DNA from: Oxyruncus cristatus
Lineage: Eukaryota > Chordata > Aves > Passeriformes > Cotingidae
Length of the DNA stretch: 64,000 bases
Reading direction: 5' to 3'
NCBI GenBank assembly: GCA_013399855.1
Contig: VXAY01006698.1
Location: forward strand, 109,439-173,438
The position numbers were made by a program, and so were the translations under genes. Under the pieces are notes generated by a model that was not told the origin of the DNA, ran no database searches, and saw nothing but the letters and a program-made list of their open reading frames with translations. This document shows, one piece after another, positions 47,910 through 60,947 of the stretch; within the stretch, counting starts at the first letter, position 1; each line of letters starts with the position of its first letter.

Positions 47910-48875
47910 ATTGCCCTTATTGTTTTGTCAGCTTGGACTACTTCAGATAGTGCCATTAATCTGAACACCCATTGGTGGGCAGAAAGCCTCTGTAATGTAC
48001 TGAAGATACCCTTGGATTGACATAAAAAGGTAAAAGTAAGGAAAAACAACTCATCAGTCAGCCTTGTTTTCAGTATTCCCTAATGCATCTTGTGTGAATT
48101 GTTGGACCCCCTCATATGCATAAGTATATCAGGTATTTGGAATTTAATCTTTCAAAAATGCCTTTTAAATCAGACATCTGGTAATAGCTTGTAAATAGAA
48201 ATGCTAATAAAAATGCATTTTATTCAGGCATATTCACAAATGCGAACCACTTACTCTACCCCAAGCATAGGAAAAGTAAATGTTATCCATTTTCACTTAA
48301 TTTTTAGGCAGTCTTTTAAGCATATAACTTTACAGCTTTCATAAAAAGGGCATAAAAATGAAAAATGTGTTTTGCAATGACTCTGCCACTGATATGAGTG
48401 TTCAATTAAATGGACCATGCAAGAAAAGAGGAAAGATTTGCTACTGGGGTATTGCCAATGATATCCTTTGACACTTCTATGGTCTCATGTGTTCCTGATC
48501 AAGCAGCAAAGAGCACTAGAAAATCCCAAACCAATGAGCTTGAAACCAGAGCAGTCTGTATACATCTGATGTGCAGTCAGAGGAGTCTGACTTGAAATGA
48601 TTGGCATTGAACTATGATCTTTCTATTAACTAACCTTAAACCATTTTTTGCCTTTTTGTTGACACAGAACTTCCCCACCTCTATTTTTACCCTGAAAAAT
48701 TGCATGTTTCTGCTTAGACAACAGATTCAAACTGTGTTTTTACTAATGGCAACAATTTATAATTCTTTCCTACCACATTGTATCCCATTTCACCTTAAAT
48801 CTTCTCTTCTGGACATATACAATATTCATACTTGTGTAAAATCTGGCTACCAAGTTTGGTAATTTACCATTTACA
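47910..48875. other. No gene seen
   Basis: AT-rich noncoding sequence. Confidence 0.5.
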
Positions 48876-49445
48876 TTACCCAGTGAAATATGTAACTGGT
48901 TCTAGTCCAGTTCCTACACTTGTGTGTTTTGTTTCCATCATGGAAATTTCAGTTTTCCTGATGTAGTTCGGTACAGTTCCCAGTGTAAGATCCAGGTTGC
49001 CATGCTTTCCCGCAGGTGCAGAGACACGAGTGTCAACTCTACTGCCTTTTCCTTTGTCTTCAACTCCAACCCTCCCTCCCTTCCTTCTGTGCGCTTGGTT
49101 TGAGGGTGGAGGACTACGAAATGAGGACTGGGCCACTGTTTAAACCCTTAGTAGCTGGCGAATGCTGAGATTGTTATGGGTTATAAAGTTGCCTTCCACT
49201 CTTATGGTGCAGGTTCCTAGGAGGAGTAAGGGAGGGAAGTTCCAGGAAAGAATAGACAAACTGTCTTCTGGCGGCAGAAAGCCTGCCTGCAATCTGACCC
49301 AGGAATCAATGTTGAGTTCCCATGGTTTCTCTACCTGTGATCTTTTAATTTTGGTGCAACCCCCTGAACACCAGTTAGTGAGAGAGCCATTGGTCTGGGG
49401 AGACAACCCCTCTGCTGTCCGCTCACTGGACCAGCAAATGCTCAT
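48876..49445 (-). pseudogene. Near-open unassigned reading frame, interrupted by one stop
   Basis: On the minus strand an ATG at 49445 opens 101 codons ending in TAA at 49142-49140. The same frame then continues without a stop for about 87 codons to 48876, so about 188 codons carry a single interruption. The first part has a proline/leucine-rich stretch (FPPLLLLGTCTIRVEGNF). The second is basic and serine/proline-rich (RSPPPSNQAHRRKGGR). The region is GC-richer than its surroundings. The plus strand is also open for 132 codons over much of it, so composition explains part of the openness. I recognise no domain. It may be a decayed coding fragment, an exapted repeat or chance. Typing it as a pseudogene is provisional. 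Confidence 0.25.
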
Positions 49446-52314
49446 TCTGACTGAAGAAAGAAAAGGAAGTTGTATGAAAAGGGTACATAAATATTTCTAT
49501 CCTCTGTCACATGCTTATACACATAGAAAGATGTATTTAGAGCACGGTAGAAGTTCTTGATGAAGTGCAAAAACCAGAGTGTCCCAGAGACCATTTTTCT
49601 TCTTGAAGCTAAGAAGTGGAAGTGCAACATAAATATATTTTCATTTTTGCAACCCACTGGCTTATCTTCCATAAAGCTGAAGTCTTCCTTTTCCAGTGCT
49701 ACAAATCTGGCACCACTCATAATGATCAAATTCCCTTAAAGAAAAATAAGAAAGGGAGAAAAAGAATTGTTTATTGTAGCCAAGGTATACACAAACTACT
49801 GGAAAAAGAATTTTGTAACTGCTTAACACAATGTAACAAAGAGGTCTTTAGGATAAAAAAAATAATCGCATAAAGAATTCAGCTTCTTAATTGCTGTCTT
49901 ATGTAATTGCATTCTCATTTGTGTAGATACCATTCAGTTTTAAGTATAAAACTACTTTCAGATTTACTTTCATTTGCAAGAAATCCCATTTCCATCAGTG
50001 CAAGATTAATCTGCTATGATTAATTTGTTTTCTTGTGCATAAGGAAAGATATGTAGCTCACTGGTCAAACAAATGAAATGTAGGACCTGCCATTATGCTT
50101 CTAAACACATCCAATTCATATATATCTTGGTCTTTGCTGATGGAGAATGTAGTTCAAGATTTGGCTTTCTTCACGGCAACTCACTTAAGTTCCACCTTTG
50201 CCTGCATTGACCACTGCATCCTGAGCAGGCACATGGACTCCCTTCCCTGCATGTGGACAGTTGACCCCTACAGTAGAGAAAACAGGACAGATCTCAATCT
50301 CAGTGACAAATGCCATGGCAGACCTTGTGATTGCTAGAAATGTTTCCTTCTCAGTAAGGACAACCTTGTCCATGCTCCTCCTGGGAAAGGAGGCCTTCTT
50401 TCTCCTGTGCTAACCCCTTAGCATTATCAGAGCAAGTATTAATTGTCTCATGTCAAAACTGGGAAATATTCTAACAATTATATTTAACAGATCATCCTGG
50501 GAAATTGTTCAAACCGATGTCCTGACTGTAACCTTTTTACTAGCATAAACATAGTCCAAAATATCTCAAATCCAACCTGTTAAAGTTGGAACACTAAGGA
50601 GTAAGATGGAATTAGTTCACACGGGAAGCGCAAATTTTAGTGTGATAAGAGTTCTCATTGGTCTTTCTGACTTAAATTGAAGTCTCACTGAATATTGCCA
50701 TTTAGTGGTAATTTGGGAACAGTGGAAAAATGCTGAAGACATGTAAGCGCACCATTAAGAAATAAATTCAAAACTTTGAATACGTTGAATAAACACATCT
50801 ATGTAACTTTTAAAACAAATGATGGACATCTCTCTAGACTGCTGAAATAACATTATCCTTATTTTTTTTCTGTAGCTTTATTCCCTTGTCTAACCAGAAA
50901 TAATTCAGCACAGCTGAAATTTGAGAGCTGAATTGAAATGCAACTGGGACTAATCCCAGTAAAGTTACTTGCCTCATGCCAGCCACTGACTTCAGTACAT
51001 CGAGTCATTTTATTTGTATCATGATTGTCCAAAACACCTTCTATTCAATTCACCTCTCAGAAAAATGAAGGCTTCTTGTAGGGATAAGTCTTTTTTTGTT
51101 ACAGGGTGTATATTTTTTCTGTGAGATGCAGAGAGGACTATAAAGAACTGAATCATCAGACTCCAGGCAAAATTAAGAGTGGTGTTTAGAACAAAGCAAA
51201 ATGACAGAAAAATGTGTAACCCTTTTTATTTTCAGTTCAAGCAGGAAAATGAAGAGATGTCATTAAAATCTAAAAGAAAAACTAGTTAGGTTTTGCATTT
51301 TGCATGGACACCTCCAGAAATGAAAGCTTGGCATTCTCTCATTTGTTGAAACAAAGAGAAAACGCAAATCTGTACTTGCAACTGTATTATTTTTTTCTTA
51401 ATTATTTCAGACCTTTCATCTATTGTATCATGATCTTCTGTACAGAAAAAAACAGCAATGCAATAATATAATTTGTGTGATTTCATGGTTTAAACTTCCT
51501 TTCTTGTGAAGTGATCGAAAAGAGCATGTTTATTCTATTTTGGTTACAGAGCATTTTGGCAAAAACTTAATTTTGGAATAACTTCCTTGACATTTTACTT
51601 ACCAGTGTAAAGAAGAATGAAGAAGAAGAAAGAGGAATTTATGCCTGGAAACCTTCTATTTGGTGCTACCATTGTTCTGTGGCAATCAGCAGCTATTCAA
51701 AACCTTCCTCAGTTACAATAGTGAATTGTATTCACATGTTAATATATATTATTTATTTTATTTCGGTTTGGTTTGTTTATTACAGTGTGGTTTGCTTACA
51801 TGTAACTTTAAGGTAACAGTTCACAGTCATTTTAAGAAATGTTGTTTGACTAATAATCTAAAACTGTTCCTAATCTGCACAAGATGTAGGCTTTAGGAAC
51901 TGAACAGAAATTTAGGAGCTCGCCTATTCTGAAGAAGATCTTTGTGGTATCAGGATCAAAGCAAAAGTGTTTCTGGAATTCCTTCTCATCAGAAAATGGT
52001 GTTTCAGGGTATCATCACCAGGGAAAAAAACATGTATGGTACACTGATATGCAACATTTCTGAAGAGTATGTCTGTATCACATTCAGTTCCACTTTAGCA
52101 CAGTATAATTTGTGTGATGTATAGGCTTGAGTACGCCTCTGCGCAGTTAAAACAGATTTATAGATCAGTGTTTTGCTTATGTGTCAGGAGAGCTGTTGAA
52201 AAAAAATATTTTGAGAAAATATCAGAAAGTGGGAATAAAGTGGAAATGTGGTTGCATGTAGGGATAGAAACCCCTAGTAAACACTGTACTCTGAAACTGA
52301 AAGGCTGTGGAGCT
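49446..52314. other. No gene seen
   Basis: AT-rich noncoding sequence without an assignable repeat. Confidence 0.5.
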
Positions 52315-52345
52315 GTCATTAAGCCCATTAAAGTTAACAGGAGCA
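52315..52345. repeat. Old dispersed palindromic motif, copy E (partial)
   Basis: The core cattaagcccattaaagtta followed by acaggagcagttctgacc resembles the motif at 47.85 kb. It is short and diverged. Confidence 0.25.
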
Positions 52346-53890
52346 GTTCTGACCATGAAAATTAGTGCAATTCTCATACAGACTTGGGCTCTGTGAACAA
52401 GTTTGCATAAAACAAGAGCAAACCTGAAACCTTGCAAAAAAAACTTGAGCTGAACCAAGCCTTTTCCTGAGGGTTGGAAAAAATTTGATTAATTGTTTAA
52501 TTTTCACGTTCCTCATCTTTTCCATTTTCAGCTAGGAGAAAGAGTGGACAAGAGAGTATTTTGTGGTATTTTTACTGGCCTGACTGAAGCTAAAGAGGTA
52601 TTAGAGGTAATCTCATGAGAAAGTTTGACCTTGCAAGATTTCCGATTGATTTGCAGAGCCAAAATACTCAGATACATTTGGATAGACTTTGAACAAATGT
52701 CCAAACTTCAGCATGCCTGTGTGAAATGAAGATCCAAATGTTTTGATATACCCTCCTTCCTCTCCTTGACAAGCACACATGTATATTGTATGCACATTTG
52801 CATGTGTTATTTGTGACACGTGGGAAAATACATGTACATTCAAGTTCTTGTCAGAGGGGTTTTAGGGTTGAAGTGCTAATTCGTAACTCAAAATAAAAAC
52901 TGATATAAAACATAAGTGCTAAATACTCCAGAAAGTACATTATGAAAAATAGTTGAGCTATATGCAGTCTTCAGTCTCATTAGGTAGTGAGAAAGAGATG
53001 GTATGGAAAAAATTAACTTGTCAACATAGCCATATATAATTTTCAAAGAGCAAAATGTGAACACAAGATGTTGCACTGACCATTGAAATAAATCAGAAAA
53101 CCGTGAGTTGTTTCAGAGATTTATTAATTTTATTACCGATCATAACACAATGTGTTTGTTCTAAAGTAATCCTATAAAAAACTAAAAACATGATGTATTT
53201 ATGCAGCTCTTGGACACAGATGCAGATCCTTTGAAACCAGGGAGTTATGAACTGCATGTAAATCTCTCATTTTCTATGTGAAGCTTTAAAGAAGTTTCTA
53301 TAGAGAAGAGCATCATAAACAGAGTATGTTAAATGTTAGAGGTTCCAATGGATATTTTTCTGACCTCAGAGTAGCTGAAGATTTCTATAGAACTTTAATC
53401 ATCACTGAAACCTGAAACAGGAAAGGAACACACTGACCAAGAAGATGATTTAGCATGGGAAAATAATTAGCCTTTCCAGTTTTGGACACAGAGAGCACCT
53501 GCAATAACTACCTGCAAAACTTTTATGAAGACAGCAGGAGCCTGAAGAAAACTACCTGATGCTCCTACCTGAATATTTGCCAGCATTTCAATATTTAAAC
53601 ATGTTGATTAGAAAAACTCATTAATGTTAAGCACAAGCTAACATCTCCTGAGGCAGTTCACATGCTGAAATTTACTGCTTAAGTGCAGCCCTGGGGCAGT
53701 TCTGCATAGATAGGGAAGCCAGTACCAGAGGAGTACTGAGAAACAGGAGCAAACAAATTGACATATAATGCTGGATAGAGAGCAAAAAGATAGACACAGT
53801 GTAGTGGAAGGGAAGTCACAATGATTAAATTCACTGTCTTATGATGAATCCCTTTGTCTAGAGCAGATTTTCCACCTCAGGACATTCTGC
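52346..53890. other. No gene seen
   Basis: AT-rich noncoding sequence. Confidence 0.5.
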
Positions 53891-53928
53891 CTGAAGAACC
53901 TTGGTTGGGCTGAAGAACCTTGGTTGGG
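53891..53928. repeat. Perfect 19-bp tandem duplication
   Basis: CTGAAGAACCTTGGTTGGG occurs twice head to tail without mismatch. This is a recent slippage-type duplication. Confidence 0.95.
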
Positions 53929-55240
53929 CTGTCCAAAGAACACACAAGGCACATGAGGTCTTTTTGCCATAACAACACAACACAGTTCATACATTTATCT
54001 GAACAATAGTTGTAAGACAGAAATTTTAAAGGTTTTGATTTTCGGGGACTTAACTCACCCAAAATGGAACCAGAGTAAGCTTGTGTGTTCTCACTGTGAG
54101 CAGTCAGAGTAAAAGGCCCAGTGAAATGAAAAGTGAATTAAGTTAATTAAACTTAGTGTTTTAGACTAAAAACTAAATCACCTTCTATAAGGAATGAGGA
54201 ACGCCACAAAGATTTCTGTCTACTTGACTTTTGGTGCATATTCTGAAATTGGTCCATGAAATTAAACATAAATGAATGTGATTTCTTTGGGACAAAATTT
54301 AATTTTCCAGGCTGTCTGCTGGCAAAATTAACCTCTAAGCTAAATCTCTGGGATGTAATTTGGACCCAATTTTTACTGGCCCTTAAGAAATAAAAGTTAG
54401 TAACAACTAAAATAGTGCAACCTGGGTCTCCCTCAGAGCTGGAATAAACAGAAATTTTAATGACCTATAAAGTTTTATGAGTGACTGAACTTTAGTCAGC
54501 AGGGTTTCTGTGAGATTTCTAAAAACATCAAAAGAATAAAAAAATGAAAATATAACATCATTCCACTTTGGTGGCTAAGAGTTAATAAAATTAAAACCTC
54601 TTCCATACTCTGTCATTTAACTCCATATCATAAGTCTTGCTACACTAAGGTTCATTGCCAAGAATACATAGTAGTAGAAGCAGCAAATGAAAAATGGCCA
54701 GAAAGAGCACAGTTTTGTTAGGCAGTACAGTCCAGGTACAAGATTTTGGCTTCTATGAAAGAAGGGGAGGTTGCCAAAACTACTTGAGTATAACAGCTTC
54801 CTGATACTCTGCAATTATATAACAATGAGTCTAGTCATTAATATCCATTAGTTGTCTCAAAGTCCTGAGCAATCCAGCGCTATAACCCCTCCTGAAGTGC
54901 ATCAAGCCAACAGCCTAAAGAGGTTCCCAAGACCTAAGCAAGCAGAATAATAATGATAGCTGGGAATAAACACCTTTGTTCAGTAAAATTAATCATTGCA
55001 ATGCTAGAGTCTGTGACCAGGTCATTACCTTAAAGGCAGACCCTGACTGTGGCAGCTGAGCAACCATGATGGAGAAGCTCATGTGCAGAGGGCATGAAGC
55101 AGTTCTTTCATAGCACATAACTAGCCCACGGGAGGAAGACCTTACGAGTGACAATCTGAGCTGGAACTGGCCAGCATGTCAGTTGTGTAAGCAGGAATAC
55201 TGCTATGGGTATAGGATACTACCACTATCTAGGGGTGAAA
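53929..55240. other. No gene seen
   Basis: AT-rich noncoding sequence. Confidence 0.5.
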
Positions 55241-56130
55241 TTCACTGACTGGAGAGAAATAGATGAGAAGAAGAAGAGAATATGTCTGAGACAGACAAAG
55301 TAGTTGAAGCAGCAGAGTCAGATGAAAAGATACAACACTATAAACTGAACAAGGTTTAGCAGGTATGCTGAAATCACTACTTTGCATTTGCTTGGCCAGT
55401 ACAGGAAGGGAGTTACGGAGTTTATTTCTCTGTCTCCAGGCGGAAAAGCCTGCAAGGAAGGTTAAATTAAGAATTCTCCACAGTAGTTTTCCTTATGCAT
55501 AAGGGACAGGCAGATGAAAGCATAGAGGTGACTAAAGAAGAAGCAGAAGTGGTGATGAAGGCTGTCATCTTTGTCAAGAGCTGACAGTTTGACAGGCTAG
55601 TATATTTGACAGGGTGAAGCTAAATGTGAAGGATCTTAGAGGCAAAGATAAGATGCTTGTGTTTGGAAATGTGAAGCCACTGGAAAGACACAAGTAAATT
55701 GGTGATGCAGCCAAAGCAATCAGCCAGAAACAGTGTTATAATCTTGCTATTTTGAATGAAATAAAGGCAGCAGTAGTGCTGGAACATGGCTGGAGATCAG
55801 ATTAATACAGACGAAGTGCAAAATGACGAGATCCTGCTATGAGCCTTAGCTGGATGCTGAAGAAAGGATGAATCTGCTTGATATTGTGTAGGAGGAGGCA
55901 AATTGACTTGGCTCATACAGTGATGGGAAGAGGAAGCAGAATCTAAAATTTTCCTTGAGCATGGGCTGGAGGAAGGGTGAGGTTAAGAGTAGTGGAAAAA
56001 TTGGGGAAGATGGGCAGTAAATTTAGTTTTAGCCATTAATAATTGTCAGAGATGTGGCAGTGAAGTGCTAGAACAAAGATTATACAGAGAAAGAGATAGA
56101 GATATGGGAATAATTTGCAGAGATAATTTT
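55241..56130. other. Purine-rich segment, possible very old repeat
   Basis: About 0.9 kb with strong A+G bias on the plus strand (gaagaag, ggaagg and gagaaag words). The wording resembles an old interspersed repeat, but I could not assign a family. No open frame of note. Confidence 0.25.
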
Positions 56131-58857
56131 TAGGAGACAGGCACCTACAAATGGGATGGAAGTAAGAACTTTCAAGAAATACTTCTGCCTCTCTGGCTTT
56201 CTTCTCTTGTTGTCTAAGCAGCTGGAAATGTCATGGGCATCACCAGTAGCAATTCTTCCTTTCTTTGCTTACTAAAAGCATAATTTTATTAACTTTGTCA
56301 TGTTTTTTCTCACTTTTACTACAGATTTACTACACCGATGGGGGCTAATGACAATGATGGTCAGAGTAAAGCTTGTGAGTTGTATGACCAAGGATTTCAG
56401 TGCAGTGACCAGACCCATCTCAAAATATGACAATCTACTGGATGTAAAACAGTCCTGGTTTCTATGGATTCTATATAAAAGAGATTGACAGACCAGGAAA
56501 TTATTGATGGGCACGTCATTCTCATCAAAACCATCAGCTTTGCAGCCAGGTTAGAGTAAGTCCCATCAACATGCTGTGGTTTAGCTTTTCTGTACTTCCT
56601 TTGCCACCACCCTCTCCCCAGTCATTGTTGGAGATGGCACTCCCTGCCAGTCTCAGAGGAGTGGGGCAGTCAGGGCTTCTGTGCCCTTTTTTGCTCTCAC
56701 CTTTAATCATAGAGAGGGGCAGACTTGGTGTCTGATATGAAATGGCCAAGATGAGCTGGCCTTCAAATTTGCTCCAGAATCCATCTTCTGACAGGTTTTA
56801 ACTCCGTAAAAGAGTATCAACAATATTCTCACAGATTATTTTGCTGAGAAACTGAGGCAAAAGCCAAGGAAGCTATTTGAAGAGATGGTAGTAATTCTTT
56901 TTCCTACAAAATTTCTAGCCAATGCCTAAAAACCAGGGTGATGGCTGAAGTGCTGAGAGTAACAGGCAGAACATCTTACTGACATTTTTGGCTTATAAGA
57001 AAAAGAAAAGCAGCAAGTCTTTGTATTCTTTGTACACTGGAAATAATTCTTAGCAGTTTTTTTTAGGAAGAACCAAACTTGTTCAGCTTCTTTTATAGTA
57101 AATATGTCTAGTGGGGTGGAGGGAAAGGAGGGAAAATCACACATACTTTTTGTACAGTCTGGGTGGATATCTGGCAAATGCACCTGTAGGGCATATGTGA
57201 ATGCATAAACCCACATATGTTCACTTAAAAGGACACCGTCAGCTTGCTTCAGAGCTTTTGTTTGCTCTTTAATCTGCATTATTTTAATACCCTCTTAGAA
57301 GCTTAAAAAACATTATTTATTTCCCTATTGATTTCCTTCTTCTATTTCCCCTTGTCAAACCCTTTCTGTGTGTGTTTGTTTTGCTTTGTTTTGAGTGGAG
57401 ATAAAATTAACACAGCTGGTCTTATTTAACAGCCTAAACAACTCCAATTCATACCACACTTTATCAGGGAAGTGAGAGCAAGGGCAAGAGCGTCAGTAGA
57501 CAGTGAAGTGAGCTGGCACACCAAGCGAGTGCTTAGGCTGGCCTTTGATGGGCCACCAAGGCAATGCTGTTCCTATTTTGGTCACCTGGACCTGGCAGGG
57601 AGGACAGACACATTAAAGAGTTTCAGTTCCTCTAAAAATGTGCTGCTTCTTGAACAAAATGGATGAATTAAAAAATGACAGTGGACTTTGTGGATTCAGG
57701 TTAACAGCAGTCTGATGGTGCAAAAGGATATGGTGTGAGCAACACTAATTTGAGAACCTTTATTTTAATTTCTTACTGCTATTATGAACGTGGATCTGTT
57801 TGCAGTGACATAGAGGTCCATGAAGAGCCTTGGAGGCAGAGGCTGCCTATACTTGGCCATCACCTCAGAGTGCCGCAGGCACACCAGCAGATACAGCCTA
57901 GCAGGAGACATCCAGTGAAAACCCCCTGCTCCCTGCTCTCCCTGTGTGTGAGGAAAAAAGGGTGAAAAGAGCTTACACAGAAAAGCAGTGATGGTAGTGA
58001 GCCACTCAGAGTACTGACCTTTCAAGGCAGATTGAAGTGTGGAAAAGAGAGGAGCAGAGAAGTAGATGGAGAGCTTACTAGTCAATCCACTCTGCAGTAG
58101 TTCTGCTGTGGTACCTATAGCTACCCTGGGAAATTTAGCTGTGGTCATTGCTCACTTGGCCATTGCCTGTAGGATCTGTTCCAGGACAGATTACTTTAGC
58201 TGCTGACTCTCATTTTAAGGTATTTGATCAAGTGAGGAGACTGGTGAGAAAGCAGCAGATGTTCAAGGACCAAATAACGCTTCTGTCTTCAGCTTTGCAG
58301 CTTTGTCAAAATCCAGTAACTCCTCTTTAAAGTTCCACATGGATGAAAGGATTTTTTGATTTCGTTAAAGTTTCACTCAAAAAGGAGGAACATTGCCTTT
58401 GACAGCTTGCTTAACACTGAATGAAAGCAAGCAGGACTGGCACTGGTGCTGTGCTGGTGTGTCTTCTTGCTTATGGTGTGGTGGGACCAGTTTGCAAATG
58501 AACCCTTGAAAGCAGAAAGTGCATAAAGGTGTCATTAAACAAAGTACCAGGCTAAAACACACAAAATAAGCTGTGTAAAAGCTCCAAATCTGGTGTTTCA
58601 TCCGTTTTTGAGAATTCATATGATTGTTGTCCTTTGGAACATGACTTTCTGAAGGCTGTCACAAAAGAGCAGAATCTGATCTCAGCAATAGACGCGGCTA
58701 CAAAAGCAGAATGAATTAACAAGGTGAAAAGAGAAATTCACACCCAGCTTGTTACTGTATTAAGCATTTTATATTTCCACTCAGTTTTCAGGTATTCTCC
58801 AGTACTTTTGGTGTCAAAGAAAGATAATACAAAAGGCAAAGAAAACACTCCAAAATG
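56131..58857. other. No gene seen
   Basis: Noncoding sequence. The part at 57470-57970 is somewhat GC-richer but has no supported exon. Confidence 0.5.
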
Positions 58858-59124
58858 CCGAGATGAAAAGCTGTCCTCACACGGAGGTGAGATGCGGCTG
58901 TTTCGTTCTCTATGCTAAGTAGCTCCAGGCAGAGCTTTCCCACCTGGACCGGTGCGATGCCATTTCAGGGCTCCCTTCTGCCATCTTCTGCCTCTTCGCA
59001 GTATTGCGAGCTGGGGAGCAAACGCTTCAGGCTCCTGCACGGGTCTTTGGTCACAGGCAGCAGGACCTGGGCTTTTGCTCAAGGGCAAATGATCCGATTA
59101 TAGTCATACACCAGGAAATAATCG
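58858..59124. promoter_or_regulatory. Isolated CpG cluster
   Basis: Twelve CpGs in about 267 bp (first at 58859, last at 59123), in a region whose flanks carry very few. The core is also GC-richer. This suggests sequence kept unmethylated (enhancer, promoter or first exon) or a fairly recent insertion. No open frame of convincing length or known motif identifies a product. It is smaller than a classical CpG island. Confidence 0.3.
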
Positions 59125-60777
59125 AAAATAACTTGTTTATAACAGTAATTAGGTTTTATGGAAATGATGCTCTAAAGTGCTTTTAGGCAGCCCTGTCTGA
59201 GCACATGCAGAGAATAGCTCACAAAAGTAAGAGACCGTTTTTTCCCTGAAGGTTTTTCACTTTGATCTTTTTGCTAGCTGCCCTCACTCCTGTTGAGGAA
59301 GGAGCTTCATCCACCCCAATGAGGTAAGGTGCCCAGCATCTCTGCAGGGAAGTCTACAGGTTGCATCCTTCAAGACAATCAAGAGGGCACTCAAAGAAGA
59401 AAGCAAGAAACCATCTACTTTCACAGTGTTAGTAGATGGCTACATACTTCTGTTGGTGCTCAGGTGTTTTGCGTCCTCATAACAAAAATCACTTTCCTTT
59501 GCCCCTCTTGTTTTAAACTTCCATACTGAAGGATAACGCTTACTCAGTAAGGGGTAAGGCTACTAAGTGGACACCTCCCAGGCTTGCCACTACCTCAGTA
59601 CACATTAGTCCCTGTCATTGCTAGCTGGGGTATGAATATTTGAAAATATTTTGCATATGTAAATGTGTATTATCCAGTTTCTGCTGTATCCATCCACCAT
59701 GCTACCAGCTATCTCACGGCATACAGGTTCTGCATTGGCATTCTGCTGTATTTGTTTGCTTATCAGTTAGTAAGTAATGTTTTCAGCTTTTGAGAAAACC
59801 TCAGCTACAAGCTATATTTACACAAATATTCGGTGAGGCATTTGCTGCTGGCATTTAAACAACAATAACAGTGACAGCTACCAATTTCTGTTCCTGCTGT
59901 TTGGGTCTAAGCTACAGCACTACCTGAGAAGGTGCAGAAGTTCAGCTATTATCTGCTTTTTCCTAAGAAACTGATTTATAGTTTTTCATATGTTTTTCCT
60001 CATCTCTTTTTGGCCCTGGATTTGTCTCTCTCTTGTCTCTATTTACAAATGTCATCTCAGAAGTATAAGGCTAAAATAGTGGTCACCCCATCCACCTCTA
60101 ACTTGGAGTTATGGATGTAGATGTCCCCTTCCTGCCAATTTCTGTGAACAACTGCATCTAAAGTCTCAAATGATGGCTTTCCTGACAAAATGCTGTTTCT
60201 CATTTCCCTGCTTTTGTTACATTTTTGTCTCTGTACAAAATAATTAATGCTTTGTGTTCTGCTGTGTCTTATCTTCCACTCATCTTTGTTTAATTTTTGA
60301 CTTTGTGAATTTGTTTTGGAATAGAAAGGTCTTTCTCTTAGCTCTTTCCAACAACCTTGGTTACTACATTTTATGAATGGTTGTGACTTTTACAGACTAG
60401 AGCTTATTTGTGTGCATGATTTTGCAGTGCTAAGGTTTTCAATAAAATTCCACTCACCATAGAAATTAAGTTAATTAAAAAAATGACCTTTTTTTTTTTT
60501 CCAGTTCTGCTTGGGGTTACTTTTATGTGTTGTTCAGCACATCTAATTAACACTGGCACATTAATTTTATCACAAAAGTGGAGAGTGGATACAATACAAG
60601 CTAAGTAAACCTTTATTAAGATCTCAAAATTTAGAGAATGTTGGGGTTTTCTTGTGGTTGCACTGTAATTTTAACAGCGAACAATTTATTCCACCAAATT
60701 GTTTTGGGCATTCTTGACTTGTAAGGTTTGTTTCCTTGCTTATGAATACAAATATTTATTACATCAATTATTTGCTG
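59125..60777. other. No gene seen
   Basis: AT-rich noncoding sequence. Confidence 0.5.
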
Positions 60778-60826
60778 GTTTTTTTGTTTGTTTGTTTGTT
60801 TGTTTGTTTGTTTGTTTGTTTTTTGT
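60778..60826. repeat. (GTTT)n microsatellite
   Basis: Nine G residues at exact 4-base spacing (60786 to 60818) in a T background. Open frames across it with repeated LFVC are a product of the repeat. Confidence 0.95.
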
Positions 60827-60919
60827 GGTTGGGGCAGTCTCTGTGCAGTCCTGAGCAAGATGCAGTGCTTATTGTGCCTGGCCTCCCAAACATCCCAGGG
60901 CTCAATGAACCCTTTCCAA

Positions 60920-60947
60920 GCAAAGCTCTGGATGCAAAGCTCTGGAT
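60920..60947. repeat. Perfect 14-bp tandem duplication
   Basis: GCAAAGCTCTGGAT occurs twice head to tail, followed by a decayed third start (acagagct). Confidence 0.9.
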
